Shown here: piece after piece, positions 1 through 11,507 of the stretch
Layout of the letters: each line of letters opens with the position of its first letter
Position numbering within the stretch: position 1 is the stretch's first letter
Source: Rhipidocladum racemiflorum
Taxonomy: Eukaryota; Streptophyta; Magnoliopsida; Poales; Poaceae
Reading direction: 5' to 3'
Assembly (NCBI GenBank): GCA_036346355.1
Contig: CM070577.1
Span: forward strand, 13,081,666-13,145,665
DNA: 64,000 bases
The notes under the pieces: model-generated
Database searches by the model: none
The model's input: the letters and a program-made list of their open reading frames with translations, nothing else
Told to the model about the DNA's origin: nothing
Program-made: the position numbers and the translations under genes

Positions 1-359
1 CGGGTGTGATAGACTCTACGTTCGCATACAACGGGTGTAAGCCAGATTTACACACGCAAATACTTTGGTTCTACTTGGCGAGCCTAGCATGTACGGACAT
101 GGCCTCTAACACGAACCGAAAGGTAAAGCATGAGTCATATGGATGATATGATGAACATATTGATGTTCACCTTTGAAACTATGCCGCTTCTCGTGATGAT
201 CGGTTTCGGTATAGTGAATTTGGTTCATGTAATCACTAAAGACAACTAGAGGGATGTTGTTTTTAAGTGGGAGTTCTCGTAGTAATTTTTGAATTAACAT
301 TGAACTTAATCTATTATGAACTTAGTCTAAATAACTTTGCAAATACGTTGTAGATGGCA

Positions 360-1290
360 CCCCTACTTTCAATTTCAATCTGCTCATGGAGAAAGAGAAA
401 CTAGCCACCAATGGTAGCAACTTTACCAATCGGGCCCTTAACCTCGAGGATTCTCCTCGGGCCACGCTCAAAGGAGCTATGTGCTAGAAGCGCCACTAGG
501 TGCCCCGCCATCGATGATGCCCCGAGGAGGAGAAAATGTTTTCTTGACTCGCAAGGAGGACCATAGTTTAGTTCAATGCGGCATTTTGTATGGCCTTGAG
601 CCCGAGCCGCGAAAACGCTTTGAGCACAAAGCAATGCTTTTGATACAATGAGAGAGTTGAAAATGATCTTCGACACCTATGCCGCAAAGAGAGAGTTATG
701 AAGCTTCGAAAAGTTCTTTAGCTGCATGATGGAGGAAAACAGCTCCGTTAGTGAGCACGTACTCAAAATGTCAGGTACGCCGATAAACTCATAGCTTTGG
801 GAATAACGATCCCCATTGAGCTAGGAATTCATCGTGTTCTCCAGTCTCTGCCACCAAGCTACAAGAGCTTTGTGATGAACTACAACATGCAGGGCATGAA
901 GAAGTCTCTCCCGAGCTTCACAATGCCGAAAATCCGAAGTGGAGATCAAGAAGGAACATCAAGTGTTGATGGTCCAAAAGACTATCGATTTCAAGAAGAA
1001 TGGCAAGAAAGGCAAGGCTAAGGGAAACTTCAAGAAGAAGGGCAAGTCTGTTGCCACATCTCGAGAAGAAGACCAAGGCTGGCCCTAAGTCGAGCATCGA
1101 ATGTTTTTACTGCAAGGGCACTGGCACTGGAAGCGCAATCGCCCAAAATATCTGGCTGATAAGAAGGACGGGAAAGTGAGCAAAGGTATATATGATATAC
1201 ATGTTATTGATGTGTACCTTACTAGTACTCGCAGTAGTGCCTGGGTATTTGATACCGGTTCGGTTGCTAACATATGTAACTCAAACAGAG
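360..1290 (+). pseudogene. copia gag and protease, decayed
   Basis: The reading frame is broken into short pieces. The first piece (about 360-480) matches the N-terminus of copia gag in sense but has lost frame. At 797-960 a piece resembles the gag body, with LPPSYKSFVMNYNM. Around 1098-1150 a degenerate zinc knuckle can be read (CFYCKGTGHW, the rest damaged). At 1246-1275 the protease active-site triplet is kept as FDTGSVANIC. Gag would package the RNA and protease would cut the polyprotein. With these breaks neither product can form. Confidence 0.75.
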
Positions 1291-1574
1291 CTAAGGAATA
1301 AGCGACAACTAGCAAGGGATGAGGTAATGATGCGCGCTTCGGCAATGGATCAAAAGTTGATGTGATCGCCGTCGGACGCTACCTATCCAATTACCATCGA
1401 GATTAGTTATAAACCTAAATAATTGTTATTTAGTGCCTGCGTTAAGCATGAACATCATATCCGATCTTGTTTAATGCGAGACGGTTATTCATTCAAGTCT
1501 GAGAACAATGGTTGTTCAATTTATATGAATAATATCTTTTATGGTCATGCACCGAAAAGAATGGTTTATTTATT

Positions 1575-2640
1575 TTGAATCTTGATAATAGTACACATGT
1601 TCATAATGTGAATGCCAAAAGAATTAAGTTGAATGATGATATTGCTGCATATATGTGGCATTGCCGCTTATGTCATATTGGTGTTAAACGCATGAAGAAG
1701 CTCCATTCTGATGGACTACTAGAATCACTTGATTATGAATCATTTGAAACATGTGAACCATGCCTCATGGGCAAGATGACTAGAACCCCGCTTTCCCAGA
1801 CAATGGAGCGGGCAACCGACTTATTGGAAATCATACATACCGATGTGTGTGGTCCAACGAGTGTGTCAGCGCGTGGTGGATATCGTTACTTCGTTACTTT
1901 CACTGATGATTTGAGTAGATATGGATATATTTACTTAATGAAACACAAGTCTGAAACATTTGAAAAGTTCAAAGAATTTCAGAGTGAAGTAGAAAATCAT
2001 CGTAATGTAAAGATCAAATTTCTACGATCCGATCGTGGAGGAGAGTATCTTAGTTACGAGTTTGGCACACACATGAGACAATGTGGAATAATTTCACAAC
2101 TCACTCTGCTGGAACACCACAACAGAATGGTGTATCCGAGCCGTCGTAATCGTACTTTATTGGATATGGTTCGATCTATGATGTCCATTACAGATTTGCC
2201 GCTTCATTTTGGGGTCATGCACTAGAAACAAATGCATTCACTTTAAATAGGGCACCATCTAAATCCGTTGAAACGACACCGTATGAATTATGGTTTGGCA
2301 ACAAACCTAAGTCGTTATTTCTAAAAGTTTAGGGATGCGATGTTTATGTGAAGAAACTTCAACCTGATAAACTCGAACCCAAAGCGGAAAAATGCGTCTT
2401 CATAGGATACCCTAAAGAAACAATTGGGTACACCTTCTATCACAGATCCGAGGGCAAGGTTTTCGTTGCCAAGAATGGATCCTTTTTGGAGAAAGAGTTT
2501 CTCTCGAAAGGTGTGAATAGTAGGAAGGTAGAACTCGACGAGGTTGTTGAACCTTCTCTTCATGGAATGGCAAGTGCAAATAGCGGAAGTTGTTTCGGAG
2601 TTGACTTCACCAAATGAAGAGGGAACTAATGATAAGGATC
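1575..2640 (+). pseudogene. copia integrase, GAG-pre-integrase and core
   Basis: An open stretch at 1575-2225 carries the HHCC zinc-binding region (WHCRLCHIGVKRMKKL, then CEPCLMGKMTR) followed by the catalytic core. HTDVCGP holds the first Asp, and FTDDLSRYGY and RSDRGGEYLS follow, the latter with the second Asp. The expected third acidic residue lies in a damaged stretch near 2110-2150. The C-terminal integrase region continues in another frame at 2348-2617 (KCVFIGYPKETIGYTFY). Integrase inserts the cDNA copy. Frame changes and a stop at 2223 make this copy dead. Confidence 0.85.
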
Positions 2641-2793
2641 ATGAAACTCCGAAAGAGAACACTACCGCACCTCGCAGGTCAACAAGAGCGCATAATGCTC
2701 CTGATTTTTATGTTCCTACTATGAATGTCATGGTAGTTGAGAATGATGACCCTGCGACGTATGATGAAGCGATGATGAGCCCAGATTCGACAA

Positions 2794-4249
2794 ATGGCTA
2801 GAAGCCATGAAATCCAAATGAGATCCATGTATGAAAACCAAGTATGGACTTTGGTGGACCTACCCAATGACCGTAAGGCCGTTGAGAACAAATGGATTTT
2901 CAAAAGGAAAATAGACGCTGATGGTAATGTGACCGTCTATAAAGCTCGACTTGTCGCAAAGGGTTTTCGACAAATTCAAGGAGTTGACTACGATGAGACT
3001 TTCTCACCCGTAGCGATGCTAAAGTCTGTAAGGATAATGTTAGCAATTGCTGCATTTTTCGATTATGAAATCTGGCAGATGGATGTAAAAACTGCGTTCC
3101 TTAATGGAAACATTGAGGAAGAGTTGTATATGATACAACCCAAAGGTTTTGTTGATCCTAAGGATGCCGATAAGGTATGCAAACTTCAGCGATCCATTTA
3201 TGGATCAAGCAAGCATCACGGTTGGAATCTCCGCTTTGATGATGTAATGTAAGGTTTTTGATTTGTCCAAAACTACATAGAATCTTGTGTTTACAAGAAA
3301 GTGAGTGGGAGCTCTATAGCATTTCTGATATTATATGTGGATGACATATTGTTGATTGGAAATGATATAGAATTTTTGAAAAGTGTAAAAGATTACTTAA
3401 ACAGTAAGTTTTCAATGAAGGACCTTGGTGAAGCGGCATATATTTTAGGCATCAAAATCTATAGAGATAGATCGAGACGCTTGATTGGGCTATCACAAAG
3501 TACATATCTTGACAAGATTCTAAAGAAATTTAGAATGGACGAAAGTAAGAAAGGGTTCTTACCTATGATGCAAGGCAAGACGTTGAGTAAGACTCAGAGT
3601 CCAAATACAGCAGAAGATAGAGAAGTAATGAATAAGATTCCCTATGCTTCACCCATAGGCTCTATCATGTATGCTATGTTGTGTACAAGACCGGATGTGG
3701 CACATGCTATTAGTTTGACTAGCAGATACTACCTGATCCAGGTTTTGAACATCGGACGGGCGGTCAAGAATATCTTTAAGTACTTAAGAAGAACTAAGGA
3801 TATGTTTCTCATATATGGTGGTGAAGAAGAGCTCGTCGCAAAATGTTACGCCGACGCTTAGCTTTGACAATCGATCCTGATGACTCTAAGTCTCAATCCG
3901 GGTACATTTTTGAAATGAATGGAGGAGCAGTGAGTCGAGAAGTTCCAAGCAACTGTGGTAAGGTGGATCTTCAACAGAGGCGGAATATATTGCCGCTTCG
4001 TAAGCCGCAGAAGCGGTTTGGATGAAGATGTTCATATCCGAACTAGGTGTGGTTCCGAGTGCGTTGGACCCGATAATTATCTATTGTGACAACAATGGTG
4101 CCATAGCCAATGCTAAAGAACCAAGGTCACACAAGAATTCCAAGCATATTAAGCGCCGGTTTCACTCCATCCGTGAACATGTCAAGGATGGCGATATAAA
4201 GATTTGCAAAGTACACACGGATCTCGAATGTGGCGGACTCGTTGACTAA
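2794..4249 (+). pseudogene. copia reverse transcriptase and RNase H
   Basis: The RT N-terminal half is open at 2794-3252, with NKWIFKRKIDADG, YKARLVAKGF and the QMDVKTAFLNG motif. The catalytic box is in a second piece (3301-3861) as LYVDDILLIGND, the YVDD form typical of copia. RNase H follows in fragments: YCDNNGAIANAK and HIKRRFHSIREHV at 4080-4190. These enzymes copy the element RNA to DNA. A stop after 3252, a frame change near 3840 and a damaged RNase H middle leave no intact product. Confidence 0.85.
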
Positions 4250-4335
4250 AGCTCTCCCAAGGGCAAAACATGATCAACACCGTAACTCAATGGGTGTTAG
4301 AATCATCACAATGTAATCTAGATTATTGACTCTAG

Positions 4336-4349
4336 TGCAAGTGGGAGAC
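4336..4349 (+). other. polypurine tract of the copia element
   Basis: The purine-rich run before the 3' LTR reads gcaagtgggaga. It matches the usual copia tract that primes plus-strand DNA synthesis, just before the LTR edge at 4350. Confidence 0.7.
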
Positions 4350-5981
4350 TCAAGGAATATGCCCAGATGCAATAATAAATTGTTTATTATCATATTCCAT
4401 GTTTATAATAGATGTTTATTTCTCATGCTAAAATTGTATTAATCGGAAACGTTAATACATGTGTGTTTAATAAACAAAAGGGTTCCTAGTAAAGCCTCTT
4501 TTAAACTAGCTCGTTGATTAACCGATGATCAAGGTTTCTCGATCATGAACATTGGATGTTGTTAATAACGGGTCATGTCATTAGAAGAATGATGTGATGA
4601 ACATACACCCAAGTTGGTATAGCAAATACGATCAAGTCATTTAGTTTGTTGCTGTATTAAACACATACGAAATAGCTTTTTCCTTAGACCATGAGATGAT
4701 GTCAATCACTAACTCCTAAGAGTACTTTGATGACATCAAACGCCACTCCGTAACACGGTGACTATAAAGATGGATTTGGGTACTATGAAAGTATTAGTTG
4801 AGGCTCATGCATCAAGAGTGGGATTTGTCCATCCGTGATGACGGAGAGATATACTCGCCCTCTCGGTGATATCACATTGACATCGCTATGCAAGCACGTG
4901 ACTAGGTCACAAGAATGTCATATCACTAACGAGTAAAGAGTACTTGTCGGTAACGGATCGAACTAGGTATAGTTGATACTGATGATCGGATCCCTGACAA
5001 GTAAAATATCGTGAGACAAAAGGAATTGGTTATGTCGCTTCTCGTTTACGCGATCACTAGTTCATCGTTGAGTGAATGGGAGTCATTATGGATCTCCGCA
5101 TCCCGCCGATGATTATTGATCCGAGAGGTGTCTCAATCATGTCCATTTTATTCACGAACCGTAGGGTGACACACTTAAGGTTCATCGATGCATTTGAGTG
5201 GATACGAAACACCGGAGAAAAATATGGACAAGACAGGACTGCTTTGAGTATCGCTTTAATAGTTTCGAGATATCGGAATAGTTAAAGGGGGTATATGCGT
5301 TAATGTTTGTTAATTAAAAGAATTAACAAATATTAAAATATCTGAAATAAAAATGTTTTATTTATTTATGGGAGAAAACCCTTTCATTTCTTGAGTGGGG
5401 TTTTAATGGAAACAAAAGTGGTTTGATTTAAGTGAGTGGAGAGATCACTCACATGAAGAGAGGAGGGCAAGGGGCAACCCCCATGCGCCGGCCACCCTTG
5501 GCTTGCCTCCTCCTCCTCCTATAAAAGGGAGGGAGGAGCTCCTCTCTTTGGTGTTCATCCATTTTGACCCTTTGGTTGGTCCATTCTCCCTCCTCCTCGC
5601 TGATCCGCTTTTCGAGCCGTGGCTTATGCGCGTTACCGCTGAAATTATTTCTCCACCACCACCACCACTAAGCAGTAGTGTTGTTGGAGTTTTCCGGGAT
5701 CCTCTACTTCCGCTGCCCCGCTGGAACGAGGGATTGAGGTCATCGCTGATCCGCACGTGTGACCAGCACGGAGGCGCCGCCATTTGTGGCGCCATCTTCG
5801 CGACTTCAAGTCGAGTGTACCTCTACATCAACCACGTTTGTTTGCGGGAACGTTATTCCCGCTTTCGGTCTACGAGGGTGAGTCCTTCTGAAACCGTTTA
5901 CTTGCATCTCCTAGATATGATCTTGGTGTTTGGTTGCAATCGTAGGAAAAATTTTTGTTTTCCATGCTTCGAAACCCTTCA
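4350..5981 (+). repeat. 3' LTR of the copia element
   Basis: The LTR begins tcaaggaatatgccca, an apparent T-G to T-C change in the usual TGTTGGAATATGCCC start. It ends near cgaaacccttca at 5981. The end follows a stretch (ttgcatctcctagatatg, then a caatcgtaggaaaa stretch) that is characteristic of Angela-like LTR ends (from memory). Length is about 1.63 kb. The open frame seen inside at 5503-6084 crosses the LTR edge and has no recognisable domain, so I do not treat it as a gene. Confidence 0.8.
5520..5526 (+). promoter_or_regulatory. TATA box of the copia LTR
   Basis: The motif tataaaa sits after a CT-rich run (cctcctcctcctcc) about 1.17 kb into the LTR, where an LTR promoter is expected. 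Transcription would start some 30 bases downstream. Confidence 0.6.
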
Positions 5982-7514
5982 CAGTCGACCTAGGGTTTGG
6001 TTTTTCGCCAATTTAGAGTCAGAATTTGGTCGTACGGATGTTGAAGAAGTTGTAGGTAATTTCAATACCTTTCAGTGGGTATAAAGAAATTTAAATTCCG
6101 CTCAGCCGTTTGAAAGTTATGGCTGTTTTACCGAGCGTGTTAAAATCTGTGACTTGATTGGAACAGATCTCAGTATTTTGTAGATTAAACAACTTTAGAG
6201 TCCGAATCAGTCTTTCCTTATACTTAGAAAAAGTTAGGAAATTTCCTAAGATACGCGAGGATGTACTCGTTTAATTTATTCGGAGTCTTAGAACTCGAGT
6301 TATGCCTTTTGGAAGGCTGCTGTCCCGGCGGGACAGAACCTCTGTATTTGGGTATTGCGAGTAGTTGGCAATGTCGGGGTAGATGAGGGTTTGCGTACTG
6401 TTTTGTGGATATGATTGTGAGTGTGTGGTACTTATGTGCAGGTGGTGTGACCCCGGGAGTGCCTTCTACTTCCCGCAAATCCTTTGCCCGTGGTTGAGGC
6501 AAGTATATTGTAATGGATAGCGATTTGTAGGTTGCTTGTTGAGAATAGATGAAATTGACTATATGATATGATCACTTGCCATGCTTTAATGATTGCCAAT
6601 GATATGATGAGCATGTTTATTATGTTATGATGCCATGTGTTAATGTACAAGTTAAATATGATGTTGGCATAATTGCATACATGGCATGTTACATGGCCCG
6701 GGCGGTGAGAAATTCATAACTAGACCGGGGAAGGTCGGTGAGAAAGTTATGACTATTCCGGAGAGCCAATGAGTAAGTCCTACATCGTGATTCCATTCAC
6801 CGCGATGAACGGAAGCGAGGAGTAGGCACCCTCCATCTTCGGGATGGAAGGGGGAGAGGGTGCACACCGACGGGTGTGTACTCAACCATACCGGTATGAG
6901 TTTCCAAGGAGACATGAGCATAGCATTGCATTGCATACATAATGATGATGATAATCATATGTGATCATGAATGAGATGGTTTACATGATGTGAGATATTA
7001 TTGCCATATAATTGCTCTTGTTGTACCATTGCAATATGTTTGCTGAGTTTCGAACTCACGCTTGTGTTTTCCTGTTGTTTTAGGTACCATGAGACCGGCA
7101 TGCGGGGAAGGGAAATAGTCACACTTCCGCATGTAGCTTCACTCATTTGATTCCACAAGTCATTCAACTAGTTTTTGATAATAAATTGCGTGTGATGATT
7201 ATTGCTTTGAGGTTTAGCTTTGCTATATGAGAGTCTTATTGTTCGTTTGACTCTTGGAGACATTAAATGCTTGAAACTAGACTTACATGGTTGTTAAGTC
7301 GTTATTTATTGCTGTTTTAATGGTCTCTCATATTGCCTTATATTGCTATGTTGTTGTTGCTCCTTCAAATCATGTTAAAATAAAGGAGATGTTGCTGAAA
7401 TATCGAGTTTTAGCATTTACCCCTTTGCTGTAATTTACCTTAATTCTTGGTATTTAGATGTTGTTTAGCTTATGTTTGGTAGCATTCAGGCATATTAAAT
7501 ACCGGGGTGTTACA
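5982..7514 (+). repeat. gypsy LTR remnant, plus orientation
   Basis: The right end is taccggggtgttaca at 7514, a plant gypsy LTR terminus. Orientation is inferred from the splice-like pattern: acceptor ...gtgcag at 6441, donor gag|gcaagta at 6498, acceptor gttttag at 7083. This is the same order as in the other long LTRs of the window. The copia element ends inside or at the edge of this LTR, so its left part may lie outside the window. No coding domains are present. It could be a solo LTR or one end of a larger lost element. Confidence 0.6.
6442..7118 (+). other. possible two coding exons inside the gypsy LTR remnant
   Basis: After acceptor gtgcag| the stretch 6442-6498 (57 nt) reads in phase 1 up to a GC-type donor (gag|gcaagta), with a TGA as its last full codon. 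After acceptor tttag| the stretch 7084-7118 continues in phase 1 as TMRPACGEGK and a stop. The exon and phase layout equals that in the other LTRs, but the residues do not match and the frame carries a stop. It is therefore a weak member of the pattern. Confidence 0.25.
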
Positions 7515-8800
7515 CCTTCTGAAACCCCTTGCATCTTCATTGAAGTAGCGGTGTGTATCTTGTGAAATTATGCGATTGTTATAGAATACCAGGGACATTG
7601 TTTTGTTACATGTGACTAGATAGTGTATATCCTGTGAAATTATGCACTAGATAGAGAGATGTATGGGAGTAAATACGTTTGCACCTGTTCAGAAATTCTG
7701 CCTTAGAATTGCATATTAGCATTTTAAAATCTTGTTTGAAATAGATCCTATCCTTTTCTCTTCCCTCTTATGTTTATGGACATTCGTTTCTATCATTTTT
7801 TTAATCTGCATAGATTGTATTGGATTGCCATTTTGACTCTCAGAAATTTGCAGCTTTGGGAAGCCAGACGTCAAAGCAACCAGTTGGGAATTTGCAAAGC
7901 TCGAGCATGTCCAGCATCAACATATTTATATGCATATTCATGCAGTTGGTTGACATCATCCACAAACTAAATTGTCACGAGGCATGATCTAGACAGCTTT
8001 AATGGTCTCTTCCATGTAGTTTAGATATCATCAATTGGTTATAGTTTTCTCCTCTGAGGTATATTTCTTACCATTTTGTTATTTTCCCTTGAAGAAACTC
8101 TTGCAAGTCATTTGTCACAGTATATATTGATTCTGCTATGTTGCAATTCCAGGACAATATGAAGAAGAATACTACAATAAACTAGAGAACGTACAAAGCA
8201 AAGGAAGACTGATCAACCAATGCAGTGTTTTTTTTTGCCACTTATTCAGTCTAGTATAAGGTCTAATTTACATTTTTGCCCACAATATGCCTTTGTAACT
8301 ATAATCTAGCAATGACCAATGACCAGTCTTAACTTGACAAGCTAGTTCATTGTTGTTGCTCTTGGCATCTTGCACACTGTGTAGATAGTTTGTGGTGATG
8401 GATTGACTAATTGGAACTGGGCTGGAATATCACGATATTGAGTGATAATCATTTAGTTATGCTTGTGAAATTGAACGTTGTAGTCTGGAAGGTGCTAGTG
8501 TGTTATTTCCAAGTTTTGCATACCTGGGTTGAAATTGGATGTGCTCTTATGCCTTGCATCCTGAATTTTTGATCCTTCTGTAACATTTTTCCTTGCATTT
8601 TTAATAGCAAGCAAACTTGAATGTCTCCTCGAGGTTATAGAATTGAAACTATTACACATCAACATTGAGAAAAAATTGCAGCTCGAGACAGTATGAATGG
8701 TCTTGCGAAAAATTGCAAAACAAAAATCCATAAGTTTGTGCGCAAATATGAAAGAGTAATATACAAATATAATTGAGGTTTTACAACAAGGGGTAGCAAT
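7515..8800. other. intergenic stretch with exon-like scraps
   Basis: No intact gene is visible. A short stretch after a good acceptor (gactctcag| at about 7843) reads KFAALGSQTSKQPVGNLQSS. A second one after ttccag| near 8152 reads GQYEEEYYNKLENVQS. Both are on the plus strand and have plant-exon character, but I do not recognise a family. They may be remains of one gene that also left the fragment at 13275-14018. Confidence 0.25.
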
Positions 8801-8809
8801 GTCTATTCG

Positions 8810-8945
8810 CCTTTAATCCTCAACTTTATGGTTCTTGAAGCCAACCTACTAGCCAAACACCTTTCTGAGGTAGCTCTAGATTCTTAGAGAATCTAGAGCA
8901 GGAGCTGAAAAATGAGAATCTGGAGCTGTACCAAACAGGGCCATA
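8810..8945. repeat. MITE-like fragment
   Basis: The stretch ends ctggagctgtaccaaacagg and contains a short palindrome, tctagattcttagagaatctaga (broken into arms of tctagattct and agaatctaga). Ends of the type accaaacagg are usual for MITEs in plants. The other end is not clear. Confidence 0.35.
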
Positions 8946-10640
8946 TTGGTGAATTTTATTTAATATTTGGAGTTAAGTTTTCTCTCTGTTTTTTGTATTT
9001 ACTGCATTATTTATTCGTTACGCGTAGACATTGAAGTGCCCAAAGGATTCGAGGGTGAATTGCTACTTCAAGAGCAAGGTCCAGAGCAGGAGAAAGAACT
9101 TTTTTTACGCAAGTTGTGCTTTGACCATTTTGTAACATGTTTTAAAGTTACACTATTTTAAACTATTGCATGCTAATTCAAATTAAAACAATTTTAATTA
9201 ATTTGGGAGTAGTTATTCAATATAATTGCAATATGTCTACCATGTCATTTGTATGCCATGATTCATTTGTCACTCTAAGATGTTTTATTACTAGTTGGCA
9301 GCTATTAATTGGCAACGTTGGTTGCTCGAACGTGATTAGAGTGCTTAGCCATGCAACGGGTCATTGATATCATTTTGAAAATGTAAACTAAATTTTATTA
9401 ATGGAATATGGAACTTATTTATGAAATGGTGTGCCATGTGTTGCCACAAAATGATTTTTAATTGTATATAAATGTGTTGTCCTACAATGATGTTGACTTG
9501 TTGATGGCATGTGTTGCATAATAATCAACTGGGGTGGTAAATAATTTAAACGGATGCAAGTGGCAAGGCGTTGTGTGCCATGGTGGGCCTTAGTGGTAAT
9601 GGGTTAATGAGTGGATGTGAGGGATGTGTGCCATTTGAGTATTTAGAAATCTTGCCTAGGTCAATTAAGGACTTACCCCTGCAAGCCTTTGAACTGGGCG
9701 AAACGTACAACCACATGTCTGAAATGAGAAATATCTTACTAAGATTATCGAGTCTTAACATTGGAAGCCCCATGAACGTGATAACCAAACTTAGTGTGCG
9801 GTTATGGGGGATTTGGATGTGTTGTGTCGTAGCCTCACATCAGTCCAACGGTATGTTGGTCCTATACTTCGGCTCTTAATGAGGGAAGGGATAGTGTATG
9901 GCATTACCAGGAGAGTCCATGTTATGATAAAGTCTTCTGAAAGGTTTTGTCATGATCACTCAGCCATCACACCAAAGGAAGTGACAATAGCTTGGCATTG
10001 TGACGTGATCATGTCTTATGGGTAAAGTGTATAACCTCTGCAGAGTGTGTCAAACATATTCGAATAGCTATGTCCCCATTATTGGACAATGCTCAGGAAT
10101 TACAGCCAAGGGATAGAACTTGAAAAATAAAACTAAGGAAGGGATGATGTGTGCCAATGTTAATGATGGAATTAGTTTAGCCTGTGTGCCATTGTATCTT
10201 GTGAAATAAATGAGAAATTTACTTTGTAATGATATTTGTTTTACAACCATTTTAATCTACTTACATTAACCTTTGTAAATCCTGCTTTATGCAAAATAAT
10301 CATGTCAGCCATTCACTTGGAATAAGCCATGCATATAGTTATTAGACTTGCATTCTGTACACAACTTGTTAAATGCTTTATGTACTCACCCCCTTGCAAC
10401 CCTAAATCACTAGTTGAGGATGAATCTACACCAGCTCTCGGGGAGGAGTTCCAGGAGGAGACGGTCAATTAGGTTGCGAACCTTGTTAGTTGCTTGTGGC
10501 AAATTGATGGGTTACTACGAGTCTTCTTTTCCGCTGCAGTTCTATTTATTTATTAGTTTAAGCCCTGCATGGCATGCTATTGTAAGTTGACCATAAGGTC
10601 ATTCAACATGTTATATTAATAGATGAAGTCTTTTACTATA
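8946..10640 (+). repeat. gypsy LTR remnant, plus orientation
   Basis: There are no pol domains. The stretch has the parts seen in long gypsy LTRs: acceptor gcgtag at 9027, an acidic exon-like segment, the LTR-type sentence 'acctctgcagagtgt' near 10035, 'tgtactcacccc' near 10381, and a terminal exon-like segment with a stop at 10472. A related remnant lies at 50900-52560. Neither edge could be fixed. Confidence 0.55.
9028..10472 (+). other. two-exon acidic reading frame inside the LTR remnant
   Basis: The internal exon is 9028-9078 (51 nt, phase 1 at both ends). It begins with Asp (split codon) then IEVPKGFEGELLLQEQ and ends cag caa g before donor gtccag. The terminal exon 10414-10472 follows acceptor cactag and reads VEDESTPALGEEFQEETVN then a stop. 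Phase fits across the 1335-nt intron, here with a GT donor. The product would be strongly acidic. No AUG lies in the frame. Residues differ from the other LTRs, but the Asp-x-x-Val start and the CAA-G exon end are shared. Confidence 0.35.
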
Positions 10641-10775
10641 TTTTCACTATGTATGATTGTAATATTCATCTATGTTAAGATTGTGTGCACTAGCATGATC
10701 ATGGACTAGTGCAGAATACACAGAAGGTCCGGATTTGCATATTCGGATCTCGACAAAGGGTATATTGTCTTAACT

Positions 10776-11035
10776 TCGGGTGTTGAGGAGTGGTCCCTTG
10801 GTATTGCATTGTGACAATAATTCTGCGATCAATATAGCTAACAATCTAGTACAGCATAATCGTACCAAGCATGCTGAAATTGACAGGTTCTTTATCAAGG
10901 AAAAGCTGGATGATAGAATATTGAAGCTGGAGTACGTCAATTCTAGTGAATAGTAGGCTGATTGCTTCACTAAAGGGTTAGGTCTTACGGAGAATACTAT
11001 AAAATGTAACAAGATGAGCATGATTAATATTTTTT
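10776..11035 (+). pseudogene. copia RNase H tail
   Basis: The stretch reads as the end of copia RNase H: HCDNNSAINIANN, then QHNRTKHAEIDRFFIKEKLD, then ADCFTKGLG. The residues fit the Ale/Retrofit or Ivana branch better than the copia element at the left of the window. One TAG interrupts the frame near 10950. Nothing of RT or integrase remains upstream. Confidence 0.75.
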
Positions 11036-11049
11036 GCCCATTTAAGGAG

Positions 11050-11480
11050 TGTTGGGATGGAGCCTAGATTGAATCCGATAAAAATTAGAGATAAAATTGT
11101 AAATTAGAAATAGAGTTAGATTCTAATACAGTTGTAAACTTTGCTATAAATAAATAGTGTGGGATCTAATAGGATAGACACAATATTCCACAAATTCCTA
11201 CAAAAGCATAGCCATTTCAACAGCATTTGGACCACCGCCATCCTGCGTCACTGTCTTCCATATCTCCATATCTCCAAGCTAATCAATAGAAGGTGCAAGC
11301 AACTACAGCATCTACTTATTACCCTAGCCTGTGCAAATTCCTGGTAAGGCCTAGCACAAGAAGTTCAACTACGGCACTTCATTCTTACTGCAATTACATT
11401 TACTGCAAGAACGATACAGAAAAGAAGTAAAGAAGCTGAACATGTATATTACAATTGCATACGTTTTTCATTTCGTTCCT
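11050..11480 (+). repeat. 3' LTR of the copia tail
   Basis: The sequence directly after the RNase H tail begins tgttgggatggagcc, a copia LTR start. A TATA box (tataaata) is at 11145-11152, followed by a plausible short leader. The right end is uncertain, somewhere between 11405 and 11500. Confidence 0.55.
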
Positions 11481-11507
11481 CATAGGATTTTGAAAAGGAT
11501 ATATAGA

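Larger units (their letters stand above)
1..5981 (+). mobile_element. Ty1/copia retrotransposon, Angela/Tork-like, 5' truncated by the window edge
   Basis: The order of parts is copia: leader, gag, CCHC knuckle, aspartic protease, integrase, reverse transcriptase, RNase H, polypurine tract, LTR. The 5' LTR would lie left of base 1. Bases 1-360 resemble the AT-rich leader between LTR and gag in this lineage (from memory). The coding region is full of stops and frameshifts, so the copy cannot make its own proteins. The lineage is inferred from domain order and from the LTR start, which resembles the Angela-type start seen in cereals. The target-site duplication cannot be checked because the left end is missing. 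Confidence 0.88.

Noticed and set aside
5503..6084. 193-codon plus-strand frame in the copia LTR
   Set aside because: It crosses the LTR edge into a different repeat and has no recognisable domain.
5884..7526. 12-bp match ccttctgaaacc at 5884 and 7515, considered as a target duplication of the LTR
   Set aside because: The copia LTR text continues unbroken through 5884-5981, so the left copy is not an insertion edge; too long for an LTR element duplication.
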